Positions 45,967 to 55,700 of a stretch of DNA of 64,000 bases are shown here, piece after piece. The position numbers and the translations under genes are program-made. The notes beneath the pieces are model-generated. The model had not been told where the DNA came from, ran no database searches, and was given only the letters and a program-made list of their open reading frames with translations. The stretch is from Glaciimonas soli (GTDB taxonomy: Bacteria; Pseudomonadota; Gammaproteobacteria; Burkholderiales; Burkholderiaceae_D): assembly GCF_009497155.1 (NCBI RefSeq), contig NZ_WINI01000007.1:131137-195136 (forward strand), read 5' to 3'. Every line of letters begins with the position of its first letter. The first letter of the stretch is position 1.

Positions 45967-46524
45967 TTAATATTTTGTAGTTTCTGGATCACGCACACTC
46001 ATCGCATCTCCTGCTTTTGTGACCATATGAACATGCATGATGCCATCTTCATCATAAGGTTCGCCTATAGTCTCAAAGCCGAAGCCATTATAAAAACCCT
46101 GGAGGTGAACTTGCGCGCCGATCTGAATTACCTGACTTGGAAATAAACGCCGTATCTGCACCATCGCCTGTTCCATCAACTGCCTACCCGCGTTGACGCC
46201 GCGCAAAGTCGGAGAGGTCACGACCCGCCCGATAGATGGTTGCATAAATGCCAAACCAGGTGGAACTATCCGCGCATAAGCAGCCAACTCACCATCAGGC
46301 ATGCGACCGAGCCCATGCCAGCATTGCGGATCGATACCGTCAGCATCCTGAAATGCACACGCTTGCTCCACCACAAAAACCCTTTGGCGCAAAACCATGA
46401 CTTCATACAGCTGCGCGGTAGTTAAAGAGTGAAATGGCTGCCAGGACCACAACAAAGGGACTTTATTTGCGGTCATTTTTTGATCAGTTCTACTCTCTAG
46501 ACTTTTACTATCCGATGCTGTCAT
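45967..46524 (-). CDS. ElaA-type GNAT acetyltransferase
   Basis: A 185-residue acetyltransferase of the ElaA subgroup. The diagnostic N-terminus is LTTAQLYEVMVLRQRVFVVEQ, followed by DADGIDPQCWHGLG, with the acetyl-CoA site at VVTSPTLRGVNAGRQLMEQA and the end QVHLQGFYNGFGFETIGEPYDEDGI. Its substrate is unknown. ATG 46524 is preceded by AGAGGTTGTA. It follows tldD on the same strand with a 21-base gap. Confidence 0.9.
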   Translation of the reverse strand: MTASDSKSLESRTDQKMTANKVPLLWSWQPFHSLTTAQLYEVMVLRQRVFVVEQACAFQDADGIDPQCWHGLGRMPDGELAAYARIVPPGLAFMQPSIGRVVTSPTLRGVNAGRQLMEQAMVQIRRLFPSQVIQIGAQVHLQGFYNGFGFETIGEPYDEDGIMHVHMVTKAGDAMSVRDPETTKY

Positions 46525-46545
46525 TACAACCTCTATGCTTTTTAC

Positions 46546-48006
46546 TTATGCGGTGCCGCCAACCGTCACACCATCGATCCGCAACGTCGGCTGACCCACG
46601 CCAACCGGCACACTTTGTCCTTCTTTACCGCAGACGCCTACACCGGGATCAAGTTGCATATCGTTGCCTATCATAGACACGCGATTCAAGACATCCGGGC
46701 CATTACCAATCAAGGTCGCACCTTTGACTGGATAAGTAACCTTGCCGTTTTCTATCATGTAGGCTTCGCTGGCGGAAAACACAAATTTCCCGTTAGTGAT
46801 ATCGACCTGACCGCCGCCAAAGTTGACTGCGTACAAACCATTTTTTACTGATGCCAAAATTTCTGCAGAATCTTTGTCGCCTGCCAACATATACGTATTC
46901 GTCATACGGGGCATCGGCAAATGCGCGAATGATTCACGACGCGCATTACCAGTCACCGGCATTTTCATCAAACGCGCGTTCATCGTATCTTGAATGTAAC
47001 CTTTCAAAATACCATCTTCGATCAACGTCGTGCATTGTGTAGGATTACCTTCATCGTCGATATTCAATGAACCACGACGATCAGCCAAAGTGCCGTCATC
47101 CACTACTGTCACGCCTTTAGCTGCAACACGTTCGCCGATACGTCCTGAGAAGGTGCTGGAACCTTTGCGATTAAAGTCGCCTTCCAGGCCGTGACCTATT
47201 GCCTCATGCAACAAAATGCCCGGCCAGCCGTTACCCAATACCACCGTCATCGGCCCTGCCGGTGCAGGCCGCGCATCGAGATTCACCAACGCGCCGGCAA
47301 CTGCCTCAGATGCATATTTTTCCAACAAAGCTTCACTGAAATAGTTATAGCTATAACGGCCGCCGCCACCGCTACTACCCGTTTCACGTCGACCATTTTG
47401 TTCAACAATCACAGTTACCGATAAGCGCACCAATGGCCGAATATCAGCCGCCATTACGCCATCGCTACGCGCCACTAACACCACATCATATTCTGCTGCC
47501 AAACCTGCCATGACTTGCACCACGCGAGGATCTTTGGCACGTGCAATGCGTTCTACGCGTTCCAGCAGTTTGACTTTTTCAGTTGCATCCAATGAGCTTA
47601 GCGGGTCGTTTGGCAAATACAGTGAGCGACCACCGCTCGCTTGCATATGACTGGCAATTTTGACTTTACCTGCGCCTTGTCGCGCGATTGTGCGAGTCGC
47701 CACTGCGGCATCGTGCAAAGCACGCTCGGAAATTTCATCCGAATATGAAAATGCCGTTTTATCGCCCGATATCGCGCGTACGCCAACGCCCTGATCAATA
47801 GAGAAACTTCCCGTCTTGACGATCCCTTCTTCTAAACTCCAGCCCTCGCTCTTAGTAAACTGAAAATACAAATCGGCGTAGTCCACTTTATGTGTAAACA
47901 TCGTCGCCAATGCTTTTTGCAAACTTGTTTCATCGAGGCCGAAAGGCGTCAACAGAATGTCGCGTGCAACAGCGAGTGTGCCGATATTTGGTTCAAATGG
48001 AATCAT
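46546..48006 (-). CDS. tldD: metalloprotease TldD
   Basis: TldD forms a heterodimer with PmbA/TldE that degrades peptides and matures microcins or modified peptides. The 486-residue protein contains the zinc motif HEAIGH in [30 protein letters not shown] and [12 protein letters not shown] near the start. The partner pmbA gene is not in the window. It begins a leftward run with the elaA-like gene. Confidence 0.95.
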   Translation of the reverse strand: MIPFEPNIGTLAVARDILLTPFGLDETSLQKALATMFTHKVDYADLYFQFTKSEGWSLEEGIVKTGSFSIDQGVGVRAISGDKTAFSYSDEISERALHDAAVATRTIARQGAGKVKIASHMQASGGRSLYLPNDPLSSLDATEKVKLLERVERIARAKDPRVVQVMAGLAAEYDVVLVARSDGVMAADIRPLVRLSVTVIVEQNGRRETGSSGGGGRYSYNYFSEALLEKYASEAVAGALVNLDARPAPAGPMTVVLGNGWPGILLHEAIGHGLEGDFNRKGSSTFSGRIGERVAAKGVTVVDDGTLADRRGSLNIDDEGNPTQCTTLIEDGILKGYIQDTMNARLMKMPVTGNARRESFAHLPMPRMTNTYMLAGDKDSAEILASVKNGLYAVNFGGGQVDITNGKFVFSASEAYMIENGKVTYPVKGATLIGNGPDVLNRVSMIGNDMQLDPGVGVCGKEGQSVPVGVGQPTLRIDGVTVGGTA

Positions 48007-48166
48007 GGTAGGGTCTTTAGAGTAAAAATGAAGGCATAAAGGAACAATTGTAATTCCATTTCTAAATCAACGGTGAGCGCGGCGGAGTTATTGCTTGCCA
48101 AGCTTGCATCTGAAATTCAAATCGACTTTTAGACCTTACTTGAATGAAATAGAACTTTCGCCTGTT

Positions 48167-49354
48167 TTAGCCGGACTGACCATGGTTCAGTGGTACATCA
48201 TGAATCACTAAGCCGGTTTCCGACTTTGTGAAAGCTTTACCTTTAGCATTACGTATCACACGCTTGGCATCTTCATAACCTTGTTCCCAACGCCACTGCA
48301 CTGAGCTTTTCGAGAAATTTACATCCTTGGTCGACATATTCCAGTCATGTCCGGCATAGCGCAGACGTACGATATGCAACGTACTGTCATCGCGTGCTCC
48401 TATCAGTTTTTTCAATGCAGGATCGGTGCTGAGTTTGGTGCGTTCTGATGCTGGTAATTTAAGTGCCATTGCTTGTACTGCACGGCGTAACTCATGCGCT
48501 TCAGCATGTTCTTCCAGATGACGCTGCGAACGCGAGGCGTAAGTGACATCCTTCTGGCGCGTCTGGACTTGCTCCAACGTGGTAGGCTCCTCTCCTTCTG
48601 CCCGCCACAAATCGACCATCAAACATACCGTGTCAACCTTCGCTCCATCATCAAGCACGACATCCAATGGCGTATTTGAATACAAGCCACCGTCCCAATA
48701 CAGATCACCATCAATACGCACTGGTGCGAATCCTGGTGGTAATGCTCCGCTGGCCATGATGTGTTCTGCGCCAATAGTGCGTTGTTCCGTGTCAAAATTC
48801 TCCAGATTGCCACAAGCAACCTTCAAGGCATTGACTGTTAAGCGTGGACCTTTGCCGGAATTCAAATAGTCGAAGTCAATCAAACGGCTTAAGGTCGCTG
48901 CCAACGGAGTGGTATCGTAAAAACTGGCTTTTTCCGGATCTACCGACATTCCCAATGCAAATGGATTAAAGATTCCACGTGGTTCAAAAAATCCCGGAAC
49001 CCCGCGCAAAAAAGTATCTTGCGTAGTCGTCCAGACATTGGCCTGACGCAGACGATCAGAAGCATTCATCACATCCAACATATCGCCGTGGCTAACAAGC
49101 TCCCAAAATTCCCGCAATCGTGGCACGCGGTCTTCACGCTTGTTACCCGCAATAATCGCCGCATTAATCGCGCCGATCGAGGTTCCAACCAGCCAATCGG
49201 GACTTAAATCGCTCTCATCCAAGGCCTGAAAAACGCCTGCCTGATATGCACCCAGCGCCCCGCCACCTTGCAAAACCAACACTACACGCGGTTGAGAAAA
49301 GTCATCATTGGAGTACTTTTTTGCAGAACTTGATGCCGTATTTTTTTTGGTCAT
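48167..49354 (-). CDS. patatin-like phospholipase
   Basis: A 395-residue Ser/Asp-dyad lipid hydrolase. LVLQGGGALGAYQAGVFQAL is the oxyanion loop, GTSIGAINAAI carries the nucleophile Ser, and WDGGLYSNTPLDVVLDDG the Asp. The C-terminal half resembles DUF3734 found in this subgroup. It follows 3-hydroxybutyrate dehydrogenase and acetoacetate decarboxylase genes on the same strand, which hints at a role in poly-3-hydroxybutyrate or lipid turnover (inference from context). A terminator at 49397-49430 suggests separate transcription from them. Confidence 0.9.
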   Translation of the reverse strand: MTKKNTASSSAKKYSNDDFSQPRVVLVLQGGGALGAYQAGVFQALDESDLSPDWLVGTSIGAINAAIIAGNKREDRVPRLREFWELVSHGDMLDVMNASDRLRQANVWTTTQDTFLRGVPGFFEPRGIFNPFALGMSVDPEKASFYDTTPLAATLSRLIDFDYLNSGKGPRLTVNALKVACGNLENFDTEQRTIGAEHIMASGALPPGFAPVRIDGDLYWDGGLYSNTPLDVVLDDGAKVDTVCLMVDLWRAEGEEPTTLEQVQTRQKDVTYASRSQRHLEEHAEAHELRRAVQAMALKLPASERTKLSTDPALKKLIGARDDSTLHIVRLRYAGHDWNMSTKDVNFSKSSVQWRWEQGYEDAKRVIRNAKGKAFTKSETGLVIHDVPLNHGQSG

Positions 49355-49396
49355 GAGGAGGGAGAATTTAGGGACGAGGTTTATGTGGGCAAATAT

Positions 49397-49430
49397 AAAA
49401 AGGGCACGCCGGTTTTTACCATTTGTGCCC
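49397..49430 (-). terminator. terminator after the 3-hydroxybutyrate dehydrogenase gene
   Basis: Read leftward, GGGCAC and GTGCCC form a stem with a long inner loop (17 bases) and are followed by five T. It lies 16 bases past the stop of the dehydrogenase gene. Confidence 0.6.
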
Positions 49431-49446
49431 CTGCATTACTTATTGC

Positions 49447-50229
49447 TTATTGCATGAACCATCCGTGGCTTACCACGATCGATTGACCAGTCAATGCATT
49501 CGATTCAAATCCGCCAAGGAATATCGCAGTTTGCGCGACATCGTGAGTCGTTGTGAACTCGCCATCAACTGTGTCTTTCAACATCACGTTTTTGATGACT
49601 TGGTCTTCCGTGATACCTAATTCTTTTGCCTGCTCAGGAATTTGCTTTTCTACCAATGGCGTACGCACAAAACCTGGGCAAATAACATTGGCACGAATTT
49701 TATTCTTGCCGCCTTCTTTAGCTACCACTTTTGCCAAACCAAGCAAGCCATGCTTTGCCGTGACATAAGGCGCTTTTAACGGTGAAGCTTCATGCGAGTG
49801 CACTGAACCCATATAAATAATCGAACCGCCGTTACCCTTTTTAATCATTTCGCGCATCGCAGCGCGCGTAGTCAGATAAGCGCCGTCGAGGTGAATCGCC
49901 AGCATCTTTTTCCAGTTATCAAAAGTGGAGTCAACGATAGGCGCAATAATTTGAATACCGGCATTACTGATCAATACATCGATACTGCCGTAAGCGGCAA
50001 CCGTATCGGCAATCCCCTTATCAACTTGTGCTTCGTCAGTCACATTCATCGCTACGGCCATAGCTGTACCGCCTGCTGCTGTGATTTCGTTCGCCGCCGC
50101 CTGTGCTGCTTCCAGATTCAAATCGGCGATAACGACTTTCGCGCCAGCCTTGGCGTATTCAATCGCTATTTCTTTACCAATACCACTGGCTGAACCTGTG
50201 ATCAGTGCTACTTTATTGTTAAGTGACAT
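49447..50229 (-). CDS. bdhA: 3-hydroxybutyrate dehydrogenase (SDR family)
   Basis: Interconverts 3-hydroxybutyrate and acetoacetate with NAD(H). The 260-residue protein has the cofactor motif [15 protein letters not shown] in LISNAGIQ, and the catalytic Ser-Tyr-Lys as [44 protein letters not shown] and GWFMQ at the end are typical of bacterial BDH. AAAGGAGATACCC precedes ATG 50229. It lies 11 bases after adc, so the two are cotranscribed. Confidence 0.94.
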   Translation of the reverse strand: MSLNNKVALITGSASGIGKEIAIEYAKAGAKVVIADLNLEAAQAAANEITAAGGTAMAVAMNVTDEAQVDKGIADTVAAYGSIDVLISNAGIQIIAPIVDSTFDNWKKMLAIHLDGAYLTTRAAMREMIKKGNGGSIIYMGSVHSHEASPLKAPYVTAKHGLLGLAKVVAKEGGKNKIRANVICPGFVRTPLVEKQIPEQAKELGITEDQVIKNVMLKDTVDGEFTTTHDVAQTAIFLGGFESNALTGQSIVVSHGWFMQ

Positions 50230-50240
50230 GGGTATCTCCT

Positions 50241-50987
50241 TTATTTGTTGTTGGCTAAATAGTCATACGCAACTGTACCGAGCGGCAAAGTCAAATCAGA
50301 CAAAATATGTGTGGCGGATAATACTTCCAGCACCGGCAAACCGGCGACTGGTGCTAATGCATGCGGATGTAAATCAAGCGCGCCAGGGCCACTCCACGCA
50401 CCTTTAACGACAACATCGGTCAATGAATATTGCACGATCTCGCAAATCCGCGGAGTGCCATCGACGTGCGGCATGATCTTCAATAAGAAAGCTGGTTCTT
50501 CCAGCGATTTTTTGATGACATCGTTGTCCAGTGTTTTGTGCTTGTAGCCCATCGTGCCAGTGGCTACCCGAAACTCACTGTAATCGAGTGTACCCATCAA
50601 GGTATCTTTATGCACACGCAATTCCGGATCACCTAATTTCTTCGGGAAACCCCACAGTTCACGGCCACCAGCGATCGGTGGGTGGTCGTTCAAATACATG
50701 CTGTGAACATAACCACCTTTGACACCATTCAGTGTCACCGGAATCACTTGTCCTGATTCGTAGTAATGACCAAACCCGGTCGAGTTTGGCATTTTAATGA
50801 ATTCATATTTAACGATAGGCTCTACAAATTGAAGTGGTGCAGGAATGATTTTTTTCAGCGCTTCGGGATCTGTGCGGTAGGTGATGATCAGGAACTCTCT
50901 ATCCACAAAACGATAGGGGCCCGGAGGATATGCGGGGTTGGTTATTGGCATCGCAAATGCGTTGCGACGAACGTCGTCTTCAGTCAT
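50241..50987 (-). CDS. adc: acetoacetate decarboxylase
   Basis: Decarboxylates acetoacetate to acetone and CO2 using a Schiff-base lysine. The 248-residue protein shows [17 protein letters not shown], which contains the active-site Lys pair, plus [30 protein letters not shown] precedes ATG 50987. With bdhA downstream it forms a ketone-body/PHB breakdown unit: 3-hydroxybutyrate to acetoacetate to acetone. Confidence 0.95.
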   Translation of the reverse strand: MTEDDVRRNAFAMPITNPAYPPGPYRFVDREFLIITYRTDPEALKKIIPAPLQFVEPIVKYEFIKMPNSTGFGHYYESGQVIPVTLNGVKGGYVHSMYLNDHPPIAGGRELWGFPKKLGDPELRVHKDTLMGTLDYSEFRVATGTMGYKHKTLDNDVIKKSLEEPAFLLKIMPHVDGTPRICEIVQYSLTDVVVKGAWSGPGALDLHPHALAPVAGLPVLEVLSATHILSDLTLPLGTVAYDYLANNK

Positions 50988-51208
50988 AGTTTCCTCTTCA
51001 TGAAATGGGTCAACACGGGTGCATTAACACTAGACCAACTCTGTACATATTGGCATCAAATCAATTTGTGCAAGTGCAGCATGAAAAATATAACACGCAT
51101 AAAGATATAAGCACTATAACTTTTACAATAACAATTTAAGCAATTTCTCTGTAGATATAAAGCGATTCAAATAAGCGATGAATCAATACTAATCAACAAT
51201 TGTATCGA

Positions 51209-51721
51209 TTAGCTCACCTCTAACGGCGGGCGACTATTATCAAACCATTGCAGCGTGCCGTGCCACGCATCGTTTTCGAGATAAGTTTCGTTGAACTTAT
51301 TTTTTGTATAGGCAAGGATAGTTTTACGCCAAAATATTTGCGCAGGTTTATTTAAAGGGATTTGGCCAACTTCCCACTTCCCTGGCATCTCATCAAAGAT
51401 AGCGATTGCAGCCTCACGTGCGATACCACGACCGCGGTATCGCCGCATCACAAAAAATTGCGCCATCCATAGTTTATTTTCAGGCAAACAAACATCGTTG
51501 TTTACCAACGCAAAACCAACATAGTTATCATCGACAGTGAATATGAACGGAGTATGGTCAGGTTCACGCCAATAGTAGTCAAGGGTGGGATAGCCGAACA
51601 ATCCATGCTCGTCCACTTCGTTTGGCCAAAACTCAGACAAATCGTGCGTATATAGCTCTAGCAAATTCCTGATAGCTACTTTCTCAGATAATTCTGCTCT
51701 ACGCACAATTACATTTGCCAC
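51209..51721 (-). CDS. GNAT acetyltransferase
   Basis: A 170-residue acetyltransferase with the acetyl-CoA loop FFVMRRYRGRGIAREAAIAIF. The N-terminal VIVRRAELSEKVAIRNLLELY is typical of the fold, and the C-terminal half lacks a recognisable subfamily motif, so its substrate is unknown. The start is GTG 51721 because CAGGAG lies nine bases upstream; the frame remains open to 51826 inside the nitrilase gene. It follows that gene on the same strand. Confidence 0.85.
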   Translation of the reverse strand: MANVIVRRAELSEKVAIRNLLELYTHDLSEFWPNEVDEHGLFGYPTLDYYWREPDHTPFIFTVDDNYVGFALVNNDVCLPENKLWMAQFFVMRRYRGRGIAREAAIAIFDEMPGKWEVGQIPLNKPAQIFWRKTILAYTKNKFNETYLENDAWHGTLQWFDNSRPPLEVS

Positions 51722-51743
51722 AAGACTCTCCTGATTGGATACC

Positions 51744-52550
51744 TTACAACTTCCGATGCCGTAAAGCTGGCAAACTCTCACGCACATTCTGCATGAATGC
51801 CTCGTCAATTTCGCCACACACGACACCCTCGCCTTCAGGCAATACCGCTTTAATTGTGCCCCATGGATCGATCAGCATGCTATGTCCCCAAGTACGACGA
51901 CCATTCACATGCATGCCGCCTTGTGCTGATGCCAGCACATAGCATTGGTTTTCAATTGCACGCGCACGTAGCAAAATTTCCCAGTGTGCTTTGCCGGTAG
52001 TATAGGTAAACGCGGCAGGCACGACGATTAGTGTACATGGCCCCATGGCGCGATAGAGCTCGGGAAAACGCAGGTCATAACAAACCGACAGTCCCACTTT
52101 TCCGCAAGGCGCATCAAAAGTCGTGACGTTTTTTCCGACAGAAATCGTTCGCGCTTCGTCGTAAGATTCTTCGCCTTTAGTAAAACTGAAAAGATGTATT
52201 TTGTCGTATTGGCCAATCTGTTGGCCGTCAGGATCATAAGCCAAGGTGGCATTAAGAACTTTGCCCGTTTCACTTGACGCCAGCGGCAAAGTGCCACCGA
52301 TTAACCAGATTTTATGTTCGCGCGCTAACTGCGCCATAAAAGTCTGAATTTGCCCCGAACCCGGTGTTTCAGCGATACCGACTTTATCGCTATCCTGCAT
52401 CCCCATGATAGGCCAGTATTCAGGCAACAGCACCAATTGCGCGCCCTGCTGCACTGCTTCGCCCACCAGGCGACGTGCAGTCACGATATTTTGTTCCAGC
52501 TGCGGAGTAGCTACCATTTGGATGGCGGCCACTTTATAGTTACGACTCAT
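51744..52550 (-). CDS. nitrilase-family amidase (Nit1/Nit2-like)
   Basis: A 268-residue carbon-nitrogen hydrolase. The catalytic triad is visible: Glu in VLLPEYWPIMG, Lys in QYDKIHLFSF, and Cys in LSVCYDLRFPELYR. HLFSF and FTYTTGKAHWEILLRARAIEN match the Nit subgroup, whose members hydrolyse deaminated glutathione or omega-amides. ATG 52550 is preceded by AGGAGTGCTTCATC. It is downstream of yhdP, separated by an inverted-repeat element. Confidence 0.93.
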   Translation of the reverse strand: MSRNYKVAAIQMVATPQLEQNIVTARRLVGEAVQQGAQLVLLPEYWPIMGMQDSDKVGIAETPGSGQIQTFMAQLAREHKIWLIGGTLPLASSETGKVLNATLAYDPDGQQIGQYDKIHLFSFTKGEESYDEARTISVGKNVTTFDAPCGKVGLSVCYDLRFPELYRAMGPCTLIVVPAAFTYTTGKAHWEILLRARAIENQCYVLASAQGGMHVNGRRTWGHSMLIDPWGTIKAVLPEGEGVVCGEIDEAFMQNVRESLPALRHRKL

Positions 52551-52609
52551 GATGAAGCACTCCTAAAAACGCTGATGAGTGAAGAATGAAGAGATACTAA
52601 ATAAGTTTT

Positions 52610-52766
52610 ACGTAAACTGGGCTAGTGGCAGCATTTTGTGCTCAGAAAAGACGAAGCTGAAAAAGAAAAAAGTTAATATCTGAGATGCTCACCCGGAAAA
52701 ACATGCCATTCAAATCTACACCATAAGACCCTGAGCAGAAAATGCTGCCACTAGTCCAGTTTACGT
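52610..52766. repeat. 157 bp element with 36 bp terminal inverted repeats
   Basis: Positions 52610-52645 and the reverse complement of 52731-52766 are identical at 34 of 36 bases, starting ACGTAAACTGG and including AGTGGCAGCATTTT. An 85-base A-rich centre lies between. No reading frame spans it. It has the form of a miniature inverted-repeat transposable element and would fold into a very stable hairpin in yhdP-nitrilase readthrough RNA. Confidence 0.75.
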
Positions 52767-52785
52767 CAGACCAACTAAAGAAAAA

Positions 52786-55700
52786 TCACCGATTCCCCAG
52801 TGAAAATTCCTCTTTAGTCGCCGACACTGCTTCAGCCGCTTTACTCTCAATTTTCTGCACTACTGGATCGCTCCAGGGACCTGTAATGTGATACTCGTAG
52901 GTAAATGCTTTCCGCAATGGTTCCCGCAAAAACAACTGTGCTAAAAAGGTACTGATACCAACCACTGGATTAATCGCGAGAACGGCTAACGAAGCGGCTC
53001 CGGCATTCACTTCCGGCAACACTACCACATGCAAATCTTGTGTTTCTTTTGCAATATCTACGCCGCCGTCCATCAACACGGTGGCTGAGACGCTGCCCAT
53101 TTTAAAGTTGTCCGTGTGTAGCTTACCATCTGTAATATCAGCCGATCCCACCACCGTATCAAATGCAAATCCATCAGAAAACACATCCCGGAAATCCAGC
53201 GCTAAACGACGCGGTAACGATTGCAAACTGAGCACACCCAATAATTTCGCAGCACCAGAGTCAACCTTCAAAAACTGGCCTTTTTTCATCTCCAGATTAA
53301 CTTTCCCTGACAGCGATGGAATGTCGAACGAAAACGGCAAGCCCTTCCAGTTCACATCCCCATCCATGTGGCCTTTGGTGCCTTTCAAGACATGGACAAA
53401 GCCAAACCTATCCAGTAACTTTCCACCATCAATAACGTCTAAGGTATAGGCTAAATTGGTCAGATTATGGTCATTCGCCGTAGTCCATTTCCCTGTCGCT
53501 TTGAACTCTGCATCAGGATTAGTGATTAATAGCTTGTTAATACGCCACTCCGTGCCAACACTCGCACGTACATTATCGGCGGCCAGTTCCAGCCGCCCCA
53601 GTTTTTTATCTTTCAGCTCAAAATCGTCAGCAATGATGTCTAAACTTGGAATCTGCGTCGCCGTATCTTTGCTCTCCAATAAGTCTTTGACATCGGAAGT
53701 GGCACTTTCGGGAATATGCAATGACGACAAGCGCGCAGTCACCTTGCCTAATCCCCTGCCAGAATCTGGTTCGTTCCAGGCAATGTAGCCCGATGCCTGA
53801 GTCGCATCAAGATTAACTTGCCAGGAATTTTTTTGATGGGTCGCCCCGACCACCACGTTATCCAGTTTCTTATCTAAAAGAATTAATTCATTTGCCTGAA
53901 CCGCTACCACGTTGGGCGTGATCAATTGTGAAAACCCATCATTAGCTGCATTGGCAGCTGGGTTGGTCGCACCATCGCTCAGCTGCTTGTCCAACTTGTG
54001 CCATTCATCTACATTCAATGATTTTGCCTGTAAGTGTAGTGCCACGCCGCTTTCCGGTTCTGGCGCAGGAACATTGATGCCAATCCCGCCGCGCAATACC
54101 TGCCACTCTGCATTGCCCAATTTCTGGCGTTGATAATGCGCCATGATAGTGCTGCCAAGTGACAGGCGTATTTCATCGTTGATTATCGAAGGTGGATTCG
54201 GCGTTGGGTTCAGCGCTTGATTCTGCACTTGATTCTGCACTTGATACGCAGCGCCATTTGACGGTGTAGTCAGCCATTCAAATTTCAAAGGCATGCTCTC
54301 ATTAGCAGCCTTGCGCAATGGTGCGGGGAAATTCAATGCCAACCCTTGCATGCTCGACTCAACTAACAATTCCTGTCGGTGATCATGAATGTTGACGGTG
54401 GCAGTGTAATTTGTACCACCACTGGCATGGCCCAACAGATGCTGCATACCTGTGTTCGTATTGTTAGCGGAATTGACAGGCTTATTAGCACTTAAATTGG
54501 CCAATAATCCCTCCACCGAAGCACTACCCGTAATTTTTATCTGACTTTGCCCGTCGGCTTGTGTGCCGCCACTGGCTTGCGCCGGGCCACCTAAAAAATT
54601 ACCGGTGATGGTATTTATTGCGAAACCCTTTTCATTAAAATTCAGCACACCGTTCGCGTTCAGAATCGGCGGAATTATTTTCTGCAACACGACATCATTG
54701 TTCACAAACTGCAATTCGCCACGCACCTTGGTATCTTGTCCATGCGATAAAGGGATTTCCAGATTCAGTTTTAATTTAGCGTTGCCCTTGCCTTCAATAT
54801 CGTTAGTAAAACCACCGATCCAATGTTCTACAGGGCTGTTATTTGCAAACTGTACGAAGTTTTGAAATGCTCCTGCTGCATTACCTTCTATGATCAACAT
54901 CTCATCGTGCGTGAACAAGTCTGGCACCGTCACCACTACATTGCTCAACGCGACGGACGAGGTGCTGGCGCTGTCGCCTTTAATTTGCAGGTGATGCCTA
55001 TCCAGCGCGAACGATCCATTTATTTTTTCCAGAACGGGCCATAAAGGCTGCTTGCCATCCTGTCCAAAATGACCCGGCTCGTATTCCAGCTTGCCATTTT
55101 CAATCTTGCCTTGCACGGTGAATTCACCGTTGATTTTATTGGCTGCGTTATTCGCCGCCGTTGTATTTCCCGTGGTTCCTGCTGCAGTCCCTGCACTAAA
55201 TGGGAAATGTGCCAAATCCCCTTTCAGCCTGATCGTGACATCGTGCGCCTGACCGCCCTGAATTGCGCCAACCAGCCAATCATGCAAAGGCACTGGCGTA
55301 TGCAATGGCAAATAGGCATCGAGTTTTTTCAAATCGAAAGCATCGAGCTTACCCGTCATATCCATGACACCCGCAGCAGCTATATGGCCATCTTTTAGCG
55401 GAAAAGCGTAACTACCGGCGAGAGAGCCGGTAGCACCATCTTGAACAAACTCAATGTTGTCGATTTTTAGCAAAATATTCTTCTGCGCTTCGACATCCGT
55501 AACATCCCACTTGGTTTGCATCTTCAAAACAGAAAATGGCACGACGGGTTGCGCCAAACTGCCCGGCAATATCAGGGTCATATTCTCTGATGCCAAATCC
55601 AGACTGCCGCCCTTTTCAGTGACGTTGATGCTGCCCGATAGATTTTGCACCCCCGGTATCCCTGGCGCAGCCGGAGAGTTTGCCTGAGGAGTTGCCTGCT

